A stretch of DNA of 64,000 nucleotides from assembly GCA_965229345.1 (NCBI GenBank), contig OZ245872.1:1860001-1924000 (forward strand). The letters run 5' to 3'. Below the pieces are notes generated by a model that was given only the letters and a program-made list of their open reading frames with translations, made no database searches and was not told where the DNA came from. Position 1 is the first letter of the stretch. Each line of letters opens with the position of its first letter. A program made the position numbers and the translations under genes. The stretch is from PBB1 sp965229345. GTDB taxonomy: Bacteria > Pseudomonadota > Gammaproteobacteria > Burkholderiales > Burkholderiaceae_C. Positions 29,294 to 36,807 of this stretch are shown piece after piece.

Positions 29294-30457
29294 ATGAATG
29301 ACATGCGGACTCAACCAACCATTCGGATGCTCGCCGTCGCGACAGCGCTGACCGCTGCGTTCACCGGACCCGCCTGTGCGCAGGAACTGGTCGTCAGGAT
29401 CGGACATGTCGGACCGATCAGTGGCCCCGATGCCCACCTGGGCAAGGACAACGAGTTGGGCGCCAAGATGGCCATTGATGAACTGAACGCCAAAGGCGTG
29501 GTCATCGGCGGCAAGAAGGCGAAATTTGTACTCCTGACGGAGGATGACGCTTCAGACCCGAAGCAGGGCACGGCCGTGGCGCAGAAGCTGGTGGATTCCA
29601 ACGTCAACGGCGTCATCGGCCACCTGAACTCGGGCACCTCGATTCCTGCGTCGAAGATTTACAGCGATGCCGGCATCCCGCAGATTTCGCCGTCGTCGAC
29701 CAACCCGAAGTTCACCCGGCAAGGCTACAAGACCACCTTCCGTGTCGTCGCTGACGATGTACACCTGGGCAGCACGCTGGGCCGCTATGCGTCGCAGACG
29801 CTCAAGGGCAAATCGATTGCCGTCATCGACGACCGCACCGCCTATGGCCAGGGTGTGGCTGAGGAGTTCGAGAAGGGGGTGGCCGCCAGCGGCGGCAAGG
29901 TGACCGGCCGCCAGTTCACCACCAGCAAGGAAACCAACTTCACCTCCATCCTGACCGCCATCAAGGCTGGCAAGCCCGATGTGGTCTTCTATGGCGGCAT
30001 GGACTCGGTGGCCGGCCCGATGCTGCGCCAGATGAAGCAACTGGGCATCGCAGCCACCTTCATGGGTGGCGATGGCCTGTGTACCGCGGCATTGCCCGGG
30101 TTGTCGGCCGGCGCCATGGGCGATGGCCAGGTGGTGTGCGCCGAGGCGGGTGGTGTGGTCGGCGAACAGAAGAAGGCGATGGACGACTTCCGTGCTGCCT
30201 TCAAGAAGAAGTTCAACGTCGAGGTGCAGCTTTATGCGCCTTACGTGTACGACTCGGTCAACGTGATGGCTGCTGCCATGGTCAAGGCCGGTTCCGCCGA
30301 CCCGGCCAAGTACCTGGCGACGCTGGCGAAGACCGATGGCTACAAGGGCGTCACCGGCACGATCTCGTTCGACGAGAAGGGCGACATCAAGAACGGTGCG
30401 CTGACGCTGTACACCTTCAAGGGCGGCATGCGTGAGCAGATTGCGGTGGTGCGCTGA
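29294..30457 (+). CDS. Branched-chain amino acid-type ABC transporter periplasmic binding protein (LivK-like)
   Basis: 387 residues. A signal peptide (about 1-29, cleavage after ACA) precedes a two-lobed type 1 periplasmic fold: VRIGHVGPISGPDAHLGKDN, NGVIGHLNSGTSIPAS, VIDDRTAYGQGVAEEFE, APYVYDSVNVMAAAM. These are LivK/LivJ hallmarks. No livHMGF genes flank it, so it is an orphan that probably serves a transporter encoded elsewhere. The ligand cannot be assigned from sequence. An internal ATG at 29303 is an alternative start. Confidence 0.92.
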   Translation: MNDMRTQPTIRMLAVATALTAAFTGPACAQELVVRIGHVGPISGPDAHLGKDNELGAKMAIDELNAKGVVIGGKKAKFVLLTEDDASDPKQGTAVAQKLVDSNVNGVIGHLNSGTSIPASKIYSDAGIPQISPSSTNPKFTRQGYKTTFRVVADDVHLGSTLGRYASQTLKGKSIAVIDDRTAYGQGVAEEFEKGVAASGGKVTGRQFTTSKETNFTSILTAIKAGKPDVVFYGGMDSVAGPMLRQMKQLGIAATFMGGDGLCTAALPGLSAGAMGDGQVVCAEAGGVVGEQKKAMDDFRAAFKKKFNVEVQLYAPYVYDSVNVMAAAMVKAGSADPAKYLATLAKTDGYKGVTGTISFDEKGDIKNGALTLYTFKGGMREQIAVVR

Positions 30458-30466
30458 GCGCTGCGG

Positions 30467-31033
30467 TCAGTCCGCGCGAGCTCGCCACCGGTAGGCCGCC
30501 AATGCCAGCAGGCCCGGGATCAGCAATGCAGCCTGGCTGGGTTCCGGGATGGGCGGGGCAGGAACATTGAACTGAAAGTCGCCCATCGTGAAGCCAAGGC
30601 TTGGCGTACCCTCGGTGTAGACAACATACGAGATGCCGGATCCAGCCAAGTAATGCAGGGCTGAGCCCGACAGCAGGCGGGTGATCTCGGCGCCTGATGC
30701 GCTGTATGCCACGCCCAGCGCGACATCGATCTCACGGCCACCCACATGCAACGGGTTGAAGAAGGCCACGCTGTCCGCGACGAAGCCGCCACCAAACTTC
30801 ACCGTGACGGGGCCGGCGTCCGCCGCAGTGGAGAGCGCATATCCGGCACCCAGGTTCGTCAAGTCTCGGATCAACAGGCCCGGACCGCTGAAAGTCACCT
30901 CGACACCTTCGGTGCTCAGCGTGAGGGTGTCACCGGCGATATTGCCCAGTGGCAAATCATCAAAACTGAAACCGCTTGCCTGAGCTGTCAACGTTGTTGA
31001 CAGCAGCGCAGCTGCCCACAGAGCTGATTTCAT
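30467..31033 (-). CDS. PEP-CTERM exosortase-sorted exported protein
   Basis: 188 residues. A signal peptide (MKSALWAAALLSTTLTAQA) precedes a beta-rich secreted domain and a C-terminal sorting signal at about 162-188: PEPS, the hydrophobic stretch AALLIPGLLALAAY, then RWRARAD. This is the exosortase (EpsH) signal. The ATG at 31033 has a clear GGAG site; a longer upstream frame is not used. Its 3' end faces livK 9 bp away. No exosortase gene is in the window. Confidence 0.88.
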   Translation of the reverse strand: MKSALWAAALLSTTLTAQASGFSFDDLPLGNIAGDTLTLSTEGVEVTFSGPGLLIRDLTNLGAGYALSTAADAGPVTVKFGGGFVADSVAFFNPLHVGGREIDVALGVAYSASGAEITRLLSGSALHYLAGSGISYVVYTEGTPSLGFTMGDFQFNVPAPPIPEPSQAALLIPGLLALAAYRWRARAD

Positions 31034-31131
31034 CGCGACTCCTTCGTTCAAGGCTGGAAATCCACCACAGGATACTGGCCTGCCGGAGCTTCCGCCCATC
31101 GGGCCGCGCTGCGGGGTGGCGATGCGCGCCG

Positions 31132-31428
31132 CTATTTGGCCGTGTTCTGCATCAAGCCCGCTGCCTCCTGCCGCAGCTGAAGCGCTTTCTGATCGATCGC
31201 ATCCAGTTCGGGGCTGGGCTCTTTGACACTGTCCCTGGCCTTCAGATAGGCCGCCTGCCACTCCATCGAGTTGCACTCCGGTATGCCGGTGTCACCTTGC
31301 TGAGCCTTCATGTGATCGACGCAGGTCTGCAGTGCGGCGTTCATCTTCTGGCCGGCAGAGACGGCGTCGCCAACCCGGTCGCAGGCGGACAGCATCAAAG
31401 CCATCAACACCATGAGGATGCTTTTCAT
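31132..31428 (-). CDS. Small putative lipoprotein
   Basis: 98 residues. The N-terminus MKSILMVLMALMLSAC is a lipoprotein signal with lipobox LSAC. The mature part is helical and charged, with two further cysteines (LQTCVDH and IPECNSM) that could form a disulfide. Family unknown to me. The ATG at 31428 puts the lipobox in place. It lies just downstream of the tRNA-Ser terminator. Confidence 0.72.
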   Translation of the reverse strand: MKSILMVLMALMLSACDRVGDAVSAGQKMNAALQTCVDHMKAQQGDTGIPECNSMEWQAAYLKARDSVKEPSPELDAIDQKALQLRQEAAGLMQNTAK

Positions 31429-31445
31429 CGTTGGACTCCGGATGT

Positions 31446-31469
31446 AAAAACAGGCCCGAAGGCCCGTGT
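31446..31469 (-). terminator. Rho-independent terminator of tRNA-Ser
   Basis: Minus-strand GGGCC-TTCG-GGCCTGTTTTT: a UUCG tetraloop hairpin with extended stem followed by five Ts, 12 bp after the tRNA 3' end. Confidence 0.8.
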
Positions 31470-31481
31470 TCACTGGTTATT

Positions 31482-31572
31482 TGGCGGAGAGAGCGGGATT
31501 CGAACCCGCGGGGGGTTATTAGCCCCCACACGCTTTCCAGGCGTGCGACTTAAACCACTCATCCATCTCTCC
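31482..31572 (-). tRNA. tRNA-Ser (anticodon GGA)
   Basis: 91-nt class II tRNA with long variable arm. The acceptor is GGAGAGA/TCTCTCC, the anticodon stem CACGC/GCGTG has loop CTGGAAA (anticodon GGA), the variable stem is about GGGGG/CCCCC, the T-loop is TTCGAAT, the discriminator is G and CCA is encoded. It is followed by its own terminator. No integrase or duplicated tRNA end is seen, so the site is unoccupied here. Confidence 0.97.
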
Positions 31573-31637
31573 GGAGCCTCAGAGTTTAGCCGACGGTCCG
31601 CGGTCTGCGGCCGCGCGATGGATGGGCTGTGACGGGA

Positions 31638-31859
31638 TCAGCGTGGTGGGAACGACGCCCGGACGTCGGCAGGCAATGAATCGAAATCGCCTTCTTGCAC
31701 CTGAAGCCCGCCTTTCAGATCGCTCGACGAGTCGAACCAGCCGCGCAGGTCCGAGAGCTTGGGCTCGGCCAGCGTGTCCTGGAAGTCGGCATCAGCCTTG
31801 GTGCCAGGCCGATTGCCTGCATCCGACGGGGTGGGGCGTAAGAAGGAGAACGACCGCAT
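31638..31859 (-). CDS. Small hypothetical protein
   Basis: 73 residues starting MRSFSFLRPTPSD at an ATG with an AGGAGA-like site (GGAGAACGACCGC). It contains LSDLRGWFDSSSDLKGGLQV and ends in an acidic stretch then RASFPPR. No domain recognised. Codon use and a good ribosome site favour a real gene, just upstream of tRNA-Ser. Confidence 0.6.
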   Translation of the reverse strand: MRSFSFLRPTPSDAGNRPGTKADADFQDTLAEPKLSDLRGWFDSSSDLKGGLQVQEGDFDSLPADVRASFPPR

Positions 31860-32028
31860 GGCTGTCCATTGGTGGTTGTGTCTGACTCCGCCCAGTGGAC
31901 AAGGGTTCACCACGCAGGACTCACCTCCAATTTAGCGAGATCGGCCGGTCTGCAACACCCCGTGACTCGGTGGTACGCGACCCCGCGGACGGTCTCCAAC
32001 CGTGCAGTGGGTCACGACAATGCCGGAT

Positions 32029-32394
32029 TCATCCTGCACCCAGCGCATGGGCCTGCAGCGTGGCCAGCGGTACGTGGTCGAGCGCCTTGCGGTGGGTGCT
32101 CTCGAGCACCACTGGCGGCGCGACACCAGCCTTGAGTGCCTCTGCCCAACGCGACGCACACAGGCACCATCGGTCACCAGGCTTCAGCCCGGCGAAGCGG
32201 TGCTCCGGGCGCGGCGTGACGAGGTCGTTGCCGCGCTCCAGCGAAAACGCCAGGAACTCTGCCGTGACCTTGGCGCACAGCACGTGCATGCCCAGATCGT
32301 CTGCCCGGGTCTTGCAGCAGCCATCGCGGAAGAATCCGGTCAGCGGGTCGTACGAGCAGGGCACGAGTTCGGTGCCCAGAACGTTCAATGGCAT
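32029..32394 (-). CDS. DUF2237 family protein
   Basis: 121 residues matching the DUF2237 family along its length: NVLGTELVPCSYDPLTGFFR, DGCCKTRADDLGMHVLCA, KPGDRWCLCASRWAEAL, APPVVLESTH. It has many conserved cysteines (GCC, CLCA), which suggests metal or redox chemistry, but the function is unknown. It starts 3 bp after the SPFH protein stop on the same strand, so it is probably cotranscribed with the SPFH/NfeD pair. Confidence 0.9.
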   Translation of the reverse strand: MPLNVLGTELVPCSYDPLTGFFRDGCCKTRADDLGMHVLCAKVTAEFLAFSLERGNDLVTPRPEHRFAGLKPGDRWCLCASRWAEALKAGVAPPVVLESTHRKALDHVPLATLQAHALGAG

Positions 32395-32397
32395 GGT

Positions 32398-33315
32398 TCA
32401 GTTCGCTCCCGGTGGCTTGGGTTTGAGCAGGGTCATCGCGGTGCCGATCAGTGCCGAGACTTCGCTCATGTTCCCGGGCACGATCATCGTGTTGTTCTTC
32501 TGCGCCAGCTGCGCGTAGGCTTCGACCGCCTTCTCGGCCACTTTCAGCTGCACCGCCTGTTCGCCCCCGGGAGCACGTATCGCCTCGGCGATCTTGCGGA
32601 TGGCTTCGGCGCTGGCCTCGGCCACCGCGAGGATCGCCGAGGCCTCGCCCTGGGCCTTGTTGATCTCGGCCTGTCGCTGGCCTTCGGAGCGGGCGATGAA
32701 GGCCTCGCGCTCGCCTGTCGCGATGTTGATCTGCTCCTGCTTGCGGCCTTCAGAGGCGGCGATCAGCGCGCGCTTCTCGCGCTCGGCAGTGATTTGCGCC
32801 TGCATGCTGCGCAGGATCTCGGCCGGCGGCGTCAGGTCCTTGATCTCGTAGCGCAGCACCTTCACGCCCCAGTTCGCGGCGGCTTCGTCGAGTGCGTTGA
32901 CGACCGAGGCGTTGATGGTGTCGCGCTCTTCGAAGGTCTTGTCGAGTTCCATCTTGCCGATCACCGAACGCAGCAGCGTTTGCGCCAGCTGAGTGATCGC
33001 GAAGATGTAGTTGCTCGAGCCGTAGCTCGCGCGCATCGGGTCGGTGATCTGGAAGTAGATGATCCCGTCGACCTGCAGCTGGGTGTTGTCACGGGTGATG
33101 CAGACTTGGCTGGGCACGTCGAGCGGCACTTCTTTGAGCGAATGCTTGTAGGCCACCCGCTCGATGAAGGGCACGACGAACTTCAGCCCTGGAGTCAGCG
33201 TGCGGTCGTACTTGCCCAGCCGCTCAACGACCCAGGCGTGCTGCTGCGGCACGATCTTGAAGGTCTGCGAAATGAAGATGACCGCGATGACGGCGAGGAC
33301 GATGGCAAGTTCCAT
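32398..33315 (-). CDS. SPFH/Band 7 membrane protein (stomatin/QmcA-like)
   Basis: 305 residues. A single N-terminal membrane helix (about 2-18) precedes the SPFH domain (IVPQQHAWVVERLGKYDRTL, RDNTQLQVDGIIYFQITDP) and a long Glu/Ala-rich coiled coil (about 180-255, with ITAEREKRALIAASEGRKQE). Such proteins form ring oligomers and organise membrane microdomains, often with an NfeD partner. The NfeD gene is directly upstream (35 bp), which supports the pair. Confidence 0.92.
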   Translation of the reverse strand: MELAIVLAVIAVIFISQTFKIVPQQHAWVVERLGKYDRTLTPGLKFVVPFIERVAYKHSLKEVPLDVPSQVCITRDNTQLQVDGIIYFQITDPMRASYGSSNYIFAITQLAQTLLRSVIGKMELDKTFEERDTINASVVNALDEAAANWGVKVLRYEIKDLTPPAEILRSMQAQITAEREKRALIAASEGRKQEQINIATGEREAFIARSEGQRQAEINKAQGEASAILAVAEASAEAIRKIAEAIRAPGGEQAVQLKVAEKAVEAYAQLAQKNNTMIVPGNMSEVSALIGTAMTLLKPKPPGAN

Positions 33316-33350
33316 GAGGTGCTTCTCGGATTAGGCAAGGGGTCGGTCAA

Positions 33351-33824
33351 TCAAGGCGGCGAGCCGCTGGCTGCAGGCGCGGGTGTGGCATCTGGCGGCG
33401 CCTGCGGCGCCACCACCAGCCAGTTGCCCTCGACAGCGATCACCTCGTGCAGGCCCGGCGCTGCCGCGCAGCCGGGTTGCAGGCGTGCCGTCCAGCCTGC
33501 GCCGCGGTAGGTGACGCGGGCCGTGCGGTCTGCGGCCCACTCGGTCACCTGCACGGTCACACCGATGTCCAGGTTCACATCGCGGTTCTCGCGTGCCGGT
33601 GCACTGTGCGGATGACGCTTGCGCGACCAGTGCCACAAGGCCGTCGCGCCGCTTCCGACGATGGCAGCCAGGGCGATCTGGGCCGTGCCGTTGAGGCCCA
33701 GATGAGCGGCCACCGCGGCGCTGGCCAGGCCGACCGCGATCATCAGCAGATAGAAGGTTCCGGTGGCCAATTCGATCGCCACCGCGGCGCCTGCGGCAAT
33801 CCACCACAACGTGGCCGATGTCAT
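33351..33824 (-). CDS. NfeD family membrane protein (short, YbbK type)
   Basis: 157 residues. Two or three N-terminal helices (about 5-60, WWIAAGAAVAIELATGTFYL) precede an OB-fold C-terminal domain (about 85-145, with VTEWAADRTARVTYRGAGW and ALVEG-like VIAVEGNWLVV). It is the usual partner of SPFH proteins in membrane quality control. It has a Pro/Ala tail. It is divergent from the decarboxylase gene. Confidence 0.85.
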   Translation of the reverse strand: MTSATLWWIAAGAAVAIELATGTFYLLMIAVGLASAAVAAHLGLNGTAQIALAAIVGSGATALWHWSRKRHPHSAPARENRDVNLDIGVTVQVTEWAADRTARVTYRGAGWTARLQPGCAAAPGLHEVIAVEGNWLVVAPQAPPDATPAPAASGSPP

Positions 33825-33935
33825 GTCGATGTTGCTTTCAGGTTGCGGGAGGGACGGGTTTCGGCTCAGTGTAGATCGCGGTCATGGCGACGCCCTAAAC
33901 TTCGCGCTCCCTCCACGCCGCCCACCGGGACTGCC

Positions 33936-36197
33936 ATGCTGCGTTTTCGCTTTCCGATCGTGATCATCGACGAAGACTACCGTTCGGAAAACACCTCCGG
34001 CCTGGGCATCCGAGCGCTCGCTCAAGCCATCGAGAAGGAGGGCTTCGAGGTGCTGGGCGCCACCAGCTACGGCGACCTGAGCCAGTTCGCGCAGCAGCAA
34101 AGCCGCGCCAGTGCCTTCATCCTGTCGATCGACGACGAGGAGTTCACGCCCGGCCCCGAGCTCGACCCGGCGGTACTGAACCTGCGCAAGTTCATCGAGG
34201 AAATCCGCTTCAAGAACGCCGACATCCCGATCTATGTCTACGGTGAGACGCGCACCAGCCAGCACATCCCGAACGACATCCTGCGCGAGCTGCACGGCTT
34301 CATCCACATGTTCGAGGACACGCCGGAGTTCGTGGCGCGTCACATCATCCGCGAGGCCAAGAGCTACCTCGGCGGTCTGCCGCCGCCGTTCTTCAAGGCG
34401 TTGATGGATTACGCGCAGGACGGCTCGTATTCGTGGCACTGCCCGGGACACAGCGGCGGCGTGGCTTTCCTGAAGAGCCCGGTGGGGCAGATGTTCCACC
34501 AGTTCTTCGGCGAGAACATGCTGCGGGCAGACGTCTGCAATGCGGTGGAAGAACTGGGCCAGTTGCTCGACCACGACGGCGCCATCGGTGCGTCGGAGCG
34601 CAATGCGGCACGCATCTTCAATGCCGACCATTGCTTCTTCGTCACCAATGGCACCAGCACCAGCAACAAGATGGTCTGGCACCACACGGTGGCGCCGGGC
34701 GACGTGGTGGTGGTCGACCGCAACTGTCACAAGTCGATCCTGCACGCGATCATCATGACCGGCGCGGTGCCGGTGTTTCTGCGACCGACGCGCAACCACT
34801 ACGGCATCATCGGCCCGATCCCTCAAGCCGAGTTCTCGCCCGAGGCGATCCGCCAGAAGATCGCTGCCAACCCCTTGCTCAAGGGCGTCAACGCGAAGAC
34901 GGTCAAGCCGCGCATCCTGACGCTGACGCAGAGCACCTACGACGGCGTGCTCTACAACACCGAGACCATCAAGCACGCACTCGACGGCTACATCGACACA
35001 CTGCATTTCGACGAAGCCTGGCTGCCGCACGCAGCATTCCACCGCTTCTACGGCAGCTACCACGCGATGGGCAAGAAGCGCGCACGCCCGCGCGACCAGA
35101 TCGTCTTCGCGACCCAGTCCACCCACAAGCTGCTGGCCGGCATCAGCCAGGCGAGCCAGGTGCTGGTGCAGGATGCCGTCGACCGCAAGCTCGATCGCCA
35201 CCTCTTCAACGAAGCGTATCTGATGCACACCAGCACCAGCCCGCAGTACGCGATCATCGCCAGCTGCGACGTGGCCGCAGCGATGATGGAAGCACCCGGC
35301 GGCCCGGCCCTCGTTGAGGAAAGCATCAGCGAGGCACTCGACTTCCGCCGCGCGATGCGCAAGGTCGACAAGGAGTTCGGCAAGGACTGGTGGTTCAAGG
35401 TGTGGGGCCCGGACAAGCTGTGCAGCGAGGGCATCGGCAAGAGCGATGACTGGGTGCTGAAGGCTGGCGACAAGTGGCACGGCTTCGGCAACCTGGCCGA
35501 TGGGTTCAACCTGCTCGATCCGATCAAGAGCACGGTGATCACGCCGGGGCTGGACATGTCGGGCAAGTTCGCCAAGACAGGCATCCCGGCGTCGATCGTC
35601 ACCAAGTACCTCGCCGAGCACGGCATCGTGGTCGAGAAGACCGGGCTGTACTCGTTCTTCATCATGTTCACCATCGGCATCACCAAGGGCCGCTGGAACA
35701 CGATGGTGACCGCGCTGCAGCAGTTCAAGGACGACTACGACCGCAACCTGCCGATGTGGAAGATGCTGCCGGAGTTCGTCGCCAAGTACCCGCGCTACGA
35801 GCGCATGGGGCTGCGCGACCTGTGTCAGAGCATCCATGCGATGTACGCCAAGGGCGACATCGCGCGGCTCACCACCGAGATGTATTTGTCCGACTTGCAG
35901 CCGGCAATGAAGCCGAGCGACGCCTATGCCTGCATCGCACACCGCAAGACCGAGCGGGTCGAGATCGATGCGCTGGAAGGGCGCGTCACCACCACGCTGC
36001 TGACACCGTATCCGCCGGGCATTCCGCTGCTGATTCCGGGCGAGGTGTTCAACAAGAAGATCGTCGACTACCTGCGCTTCACCCGTGACTTCAACGCGGC
36101 CTTCCCCGGGTTCGACACCGATGTGCACGGCCTGGTCGAGGAAGAAGCGGAAGACGGCAGCAAGCGCTACGGGATCGATTGCGTGCGGGAAGACTGA
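33936..36197 (+). CDS. PLP-dependent arginine/lysine/ornithine decarboxylase
   Basis: 753 residues, full length. It has an N-terminal wing (CheY-like) domain (IVIIDEDYRSENTSGLGI), then the fold type I PLP core (HCPGHSGGVAFLKSPVGQ, FVTNGTSTSNKMVWH), the PLP Lys in ATQSTHKLLAGISQAS, and the C-terminal domain with YPPGIPLLIPGE. It converts a basic amino acid to its polyamine (cadaverine, putrescine or agmatine). Sequence alone does not settle which. No antiporter gene is adjacent, so a biosynthetic role is as likely as acid resistance. The ATG at 33936 begins the family N-terminus. Confidence 0.92.
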   Translation: MLRFRFPIVIIDEDYRSENTSGLGIRALAQAIEKEGFEVLGATSYGDLSQFAQQQSRASAFILSIDDEEFTPGPELDPAVLNLRKFIEEIRFKNADIPIYVYGETRTSQHIPNDILRELHGFIHMFEDTPEFVARHIIREAKSYLGGLPPPFFKALMDYAQDGSYSWHCPGHSGGVAFLKSPVGQMFHQFFGENMLRADVCNAVEELGQLLDHDGAIGASERNAARIFNADHCFFVTNGTSTSNKMVWHHTVAPGDVVVVDRNCHKSILHAIIMTGAVPVFLRPTRNHYGIIGPIPQAEFSPEAIRQKIAANPLLKGVNAKTVKPRILTLTQSTYDGVLYNTETIKHALDGYIDTLHFDEAWLPHAAFHRFYGSYHAMGKKRARPRDQIVFATQSTHKLLAGISQASQVLVQDAVDRKLDRHLFNEAYLMHTSTSPQYAIIASCDVAAAMMEAPGGPALVEESISEALDFRRAMRKVDKEFGKDWWFKVWGPDKLCSEGIGKSDDWVLKAGDKWHGFGNLADGFNLLDPIKSTVITPGLDMSGKFAKTGIPASIVTKYLAEHGIVVEKTGLYSFFIMFTIGITKGRWNTMVTALQQFKDDYDRNLPMWKMLPEFVAKYPRYERMGLRDLCQSIHAMYAKGDIARLTTEMYLSDLQPAMKPSDAYACIAHRKTERVEIDALEGRVTTTLLTPYPPGIPLLIPGEVFNKKIVDYLRFTRDFNAAFPGFDTDVHGLVEEEAEDGSKRYGIDCVRED

Positions 36198-36241
36198 CGC
36201 TCTGTGGGCCGAGGCCGAAGACGTACTGACCGAGGGTGTCT

Positions 36242-36664
36242 ATGTTCACCTACATCTGTCTCGGCACCAACAACCTGCCACGCGCGGTCGCGTTCTACGA
36301 CCCGGTGATGGCGGCCCTCGGCCAGCAGCGTTGCGACACCACCAGCGAACCCGACTGGGACGGCTGGGTCGGCTGGGGCACCTACGTCGACGAAGGCCGC
36401 ATCGAGGTGGCGCTGTGGCTGTGCGAGCCGTTCAACGGTCAAGCTGCTGGCGTCGGCAACGGCACGATGGTGGCGTTCGCCGCCAACTCATGGGCACAGG
36501 TACAAGCGTTCCATCTCGAGGCGCTGGCGCACGGTGGCACGTCGGAAGGCGAACCCGGATTGCGCGTTCACTACGGGCCTGATTTCTACGCGGCCTATGT
36601 GCGCGACCCGGATGGCAACAAACTCGCCGCCGTTTGTCGCGGCGCCGGGTCGCCGGGTGCCTGA
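36242..36664 (+). CDS. VOC (glyoxalase/bleomycin-resistance fold) family protein
   Basis: 140 residues: MFTYICLGTNNLPRAVAFYD at the N-terminus and a second beta-alpha-beta unit ending with YAAYVRDPDGNKLAAV, the typical metal-site strand. It is a single VOC domain of unknown substrate. It follows the decarboxylase by 44 bp on the same strand and ends convergent with dxs. Confidence 0.85.
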   Translation: MFTYICLGTNNLPRAVAFYDPVMAALGQQRCDTTSEPDWDGWVGWGTYVDEGRIEVALWLCEPFNGQAAGVGNGTMVAFAANSWAQVQAFHLEALAHGGTSEGEPGLRVHYGPDFYAAYVRDPDGNKLAAVCRGAGSPGA

Positions 36665-36807
36665 TACCGAGTCGTAAACCCTTGCGGTCAGCGCCAGAGC
36701 GCTGCGCTGAGCCGCTGTGTTGCGTTCATGCCCGGGGGGACATGAGCGAGCCGGTTACCCCGCGCCCTCGTCAGCCTTGCAAGAGCCCGATGAAGAAGTT
36801 CAGGTGC

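Noticed and set aside
31482..31572. tRNA-Ser as an integration site of a genomic island
   Set aside because: No integrase, no duplicated tRNA 3' end, and flanking genes have ordinary composition.
33882..36128. Minus-strand 748-codon frame across the decarboxylase
   Set aside because: Antisense shadow of a gene with clear PLP-enzyme motifs.
36665..36807. Small gene between the VOC protein and dxs
   Set aside because: Short frames lack a ribosome site and have no coding-like codon use; an imperfect GC-rich hairpin (near 36690-36720) is the only structure, with no T-run.
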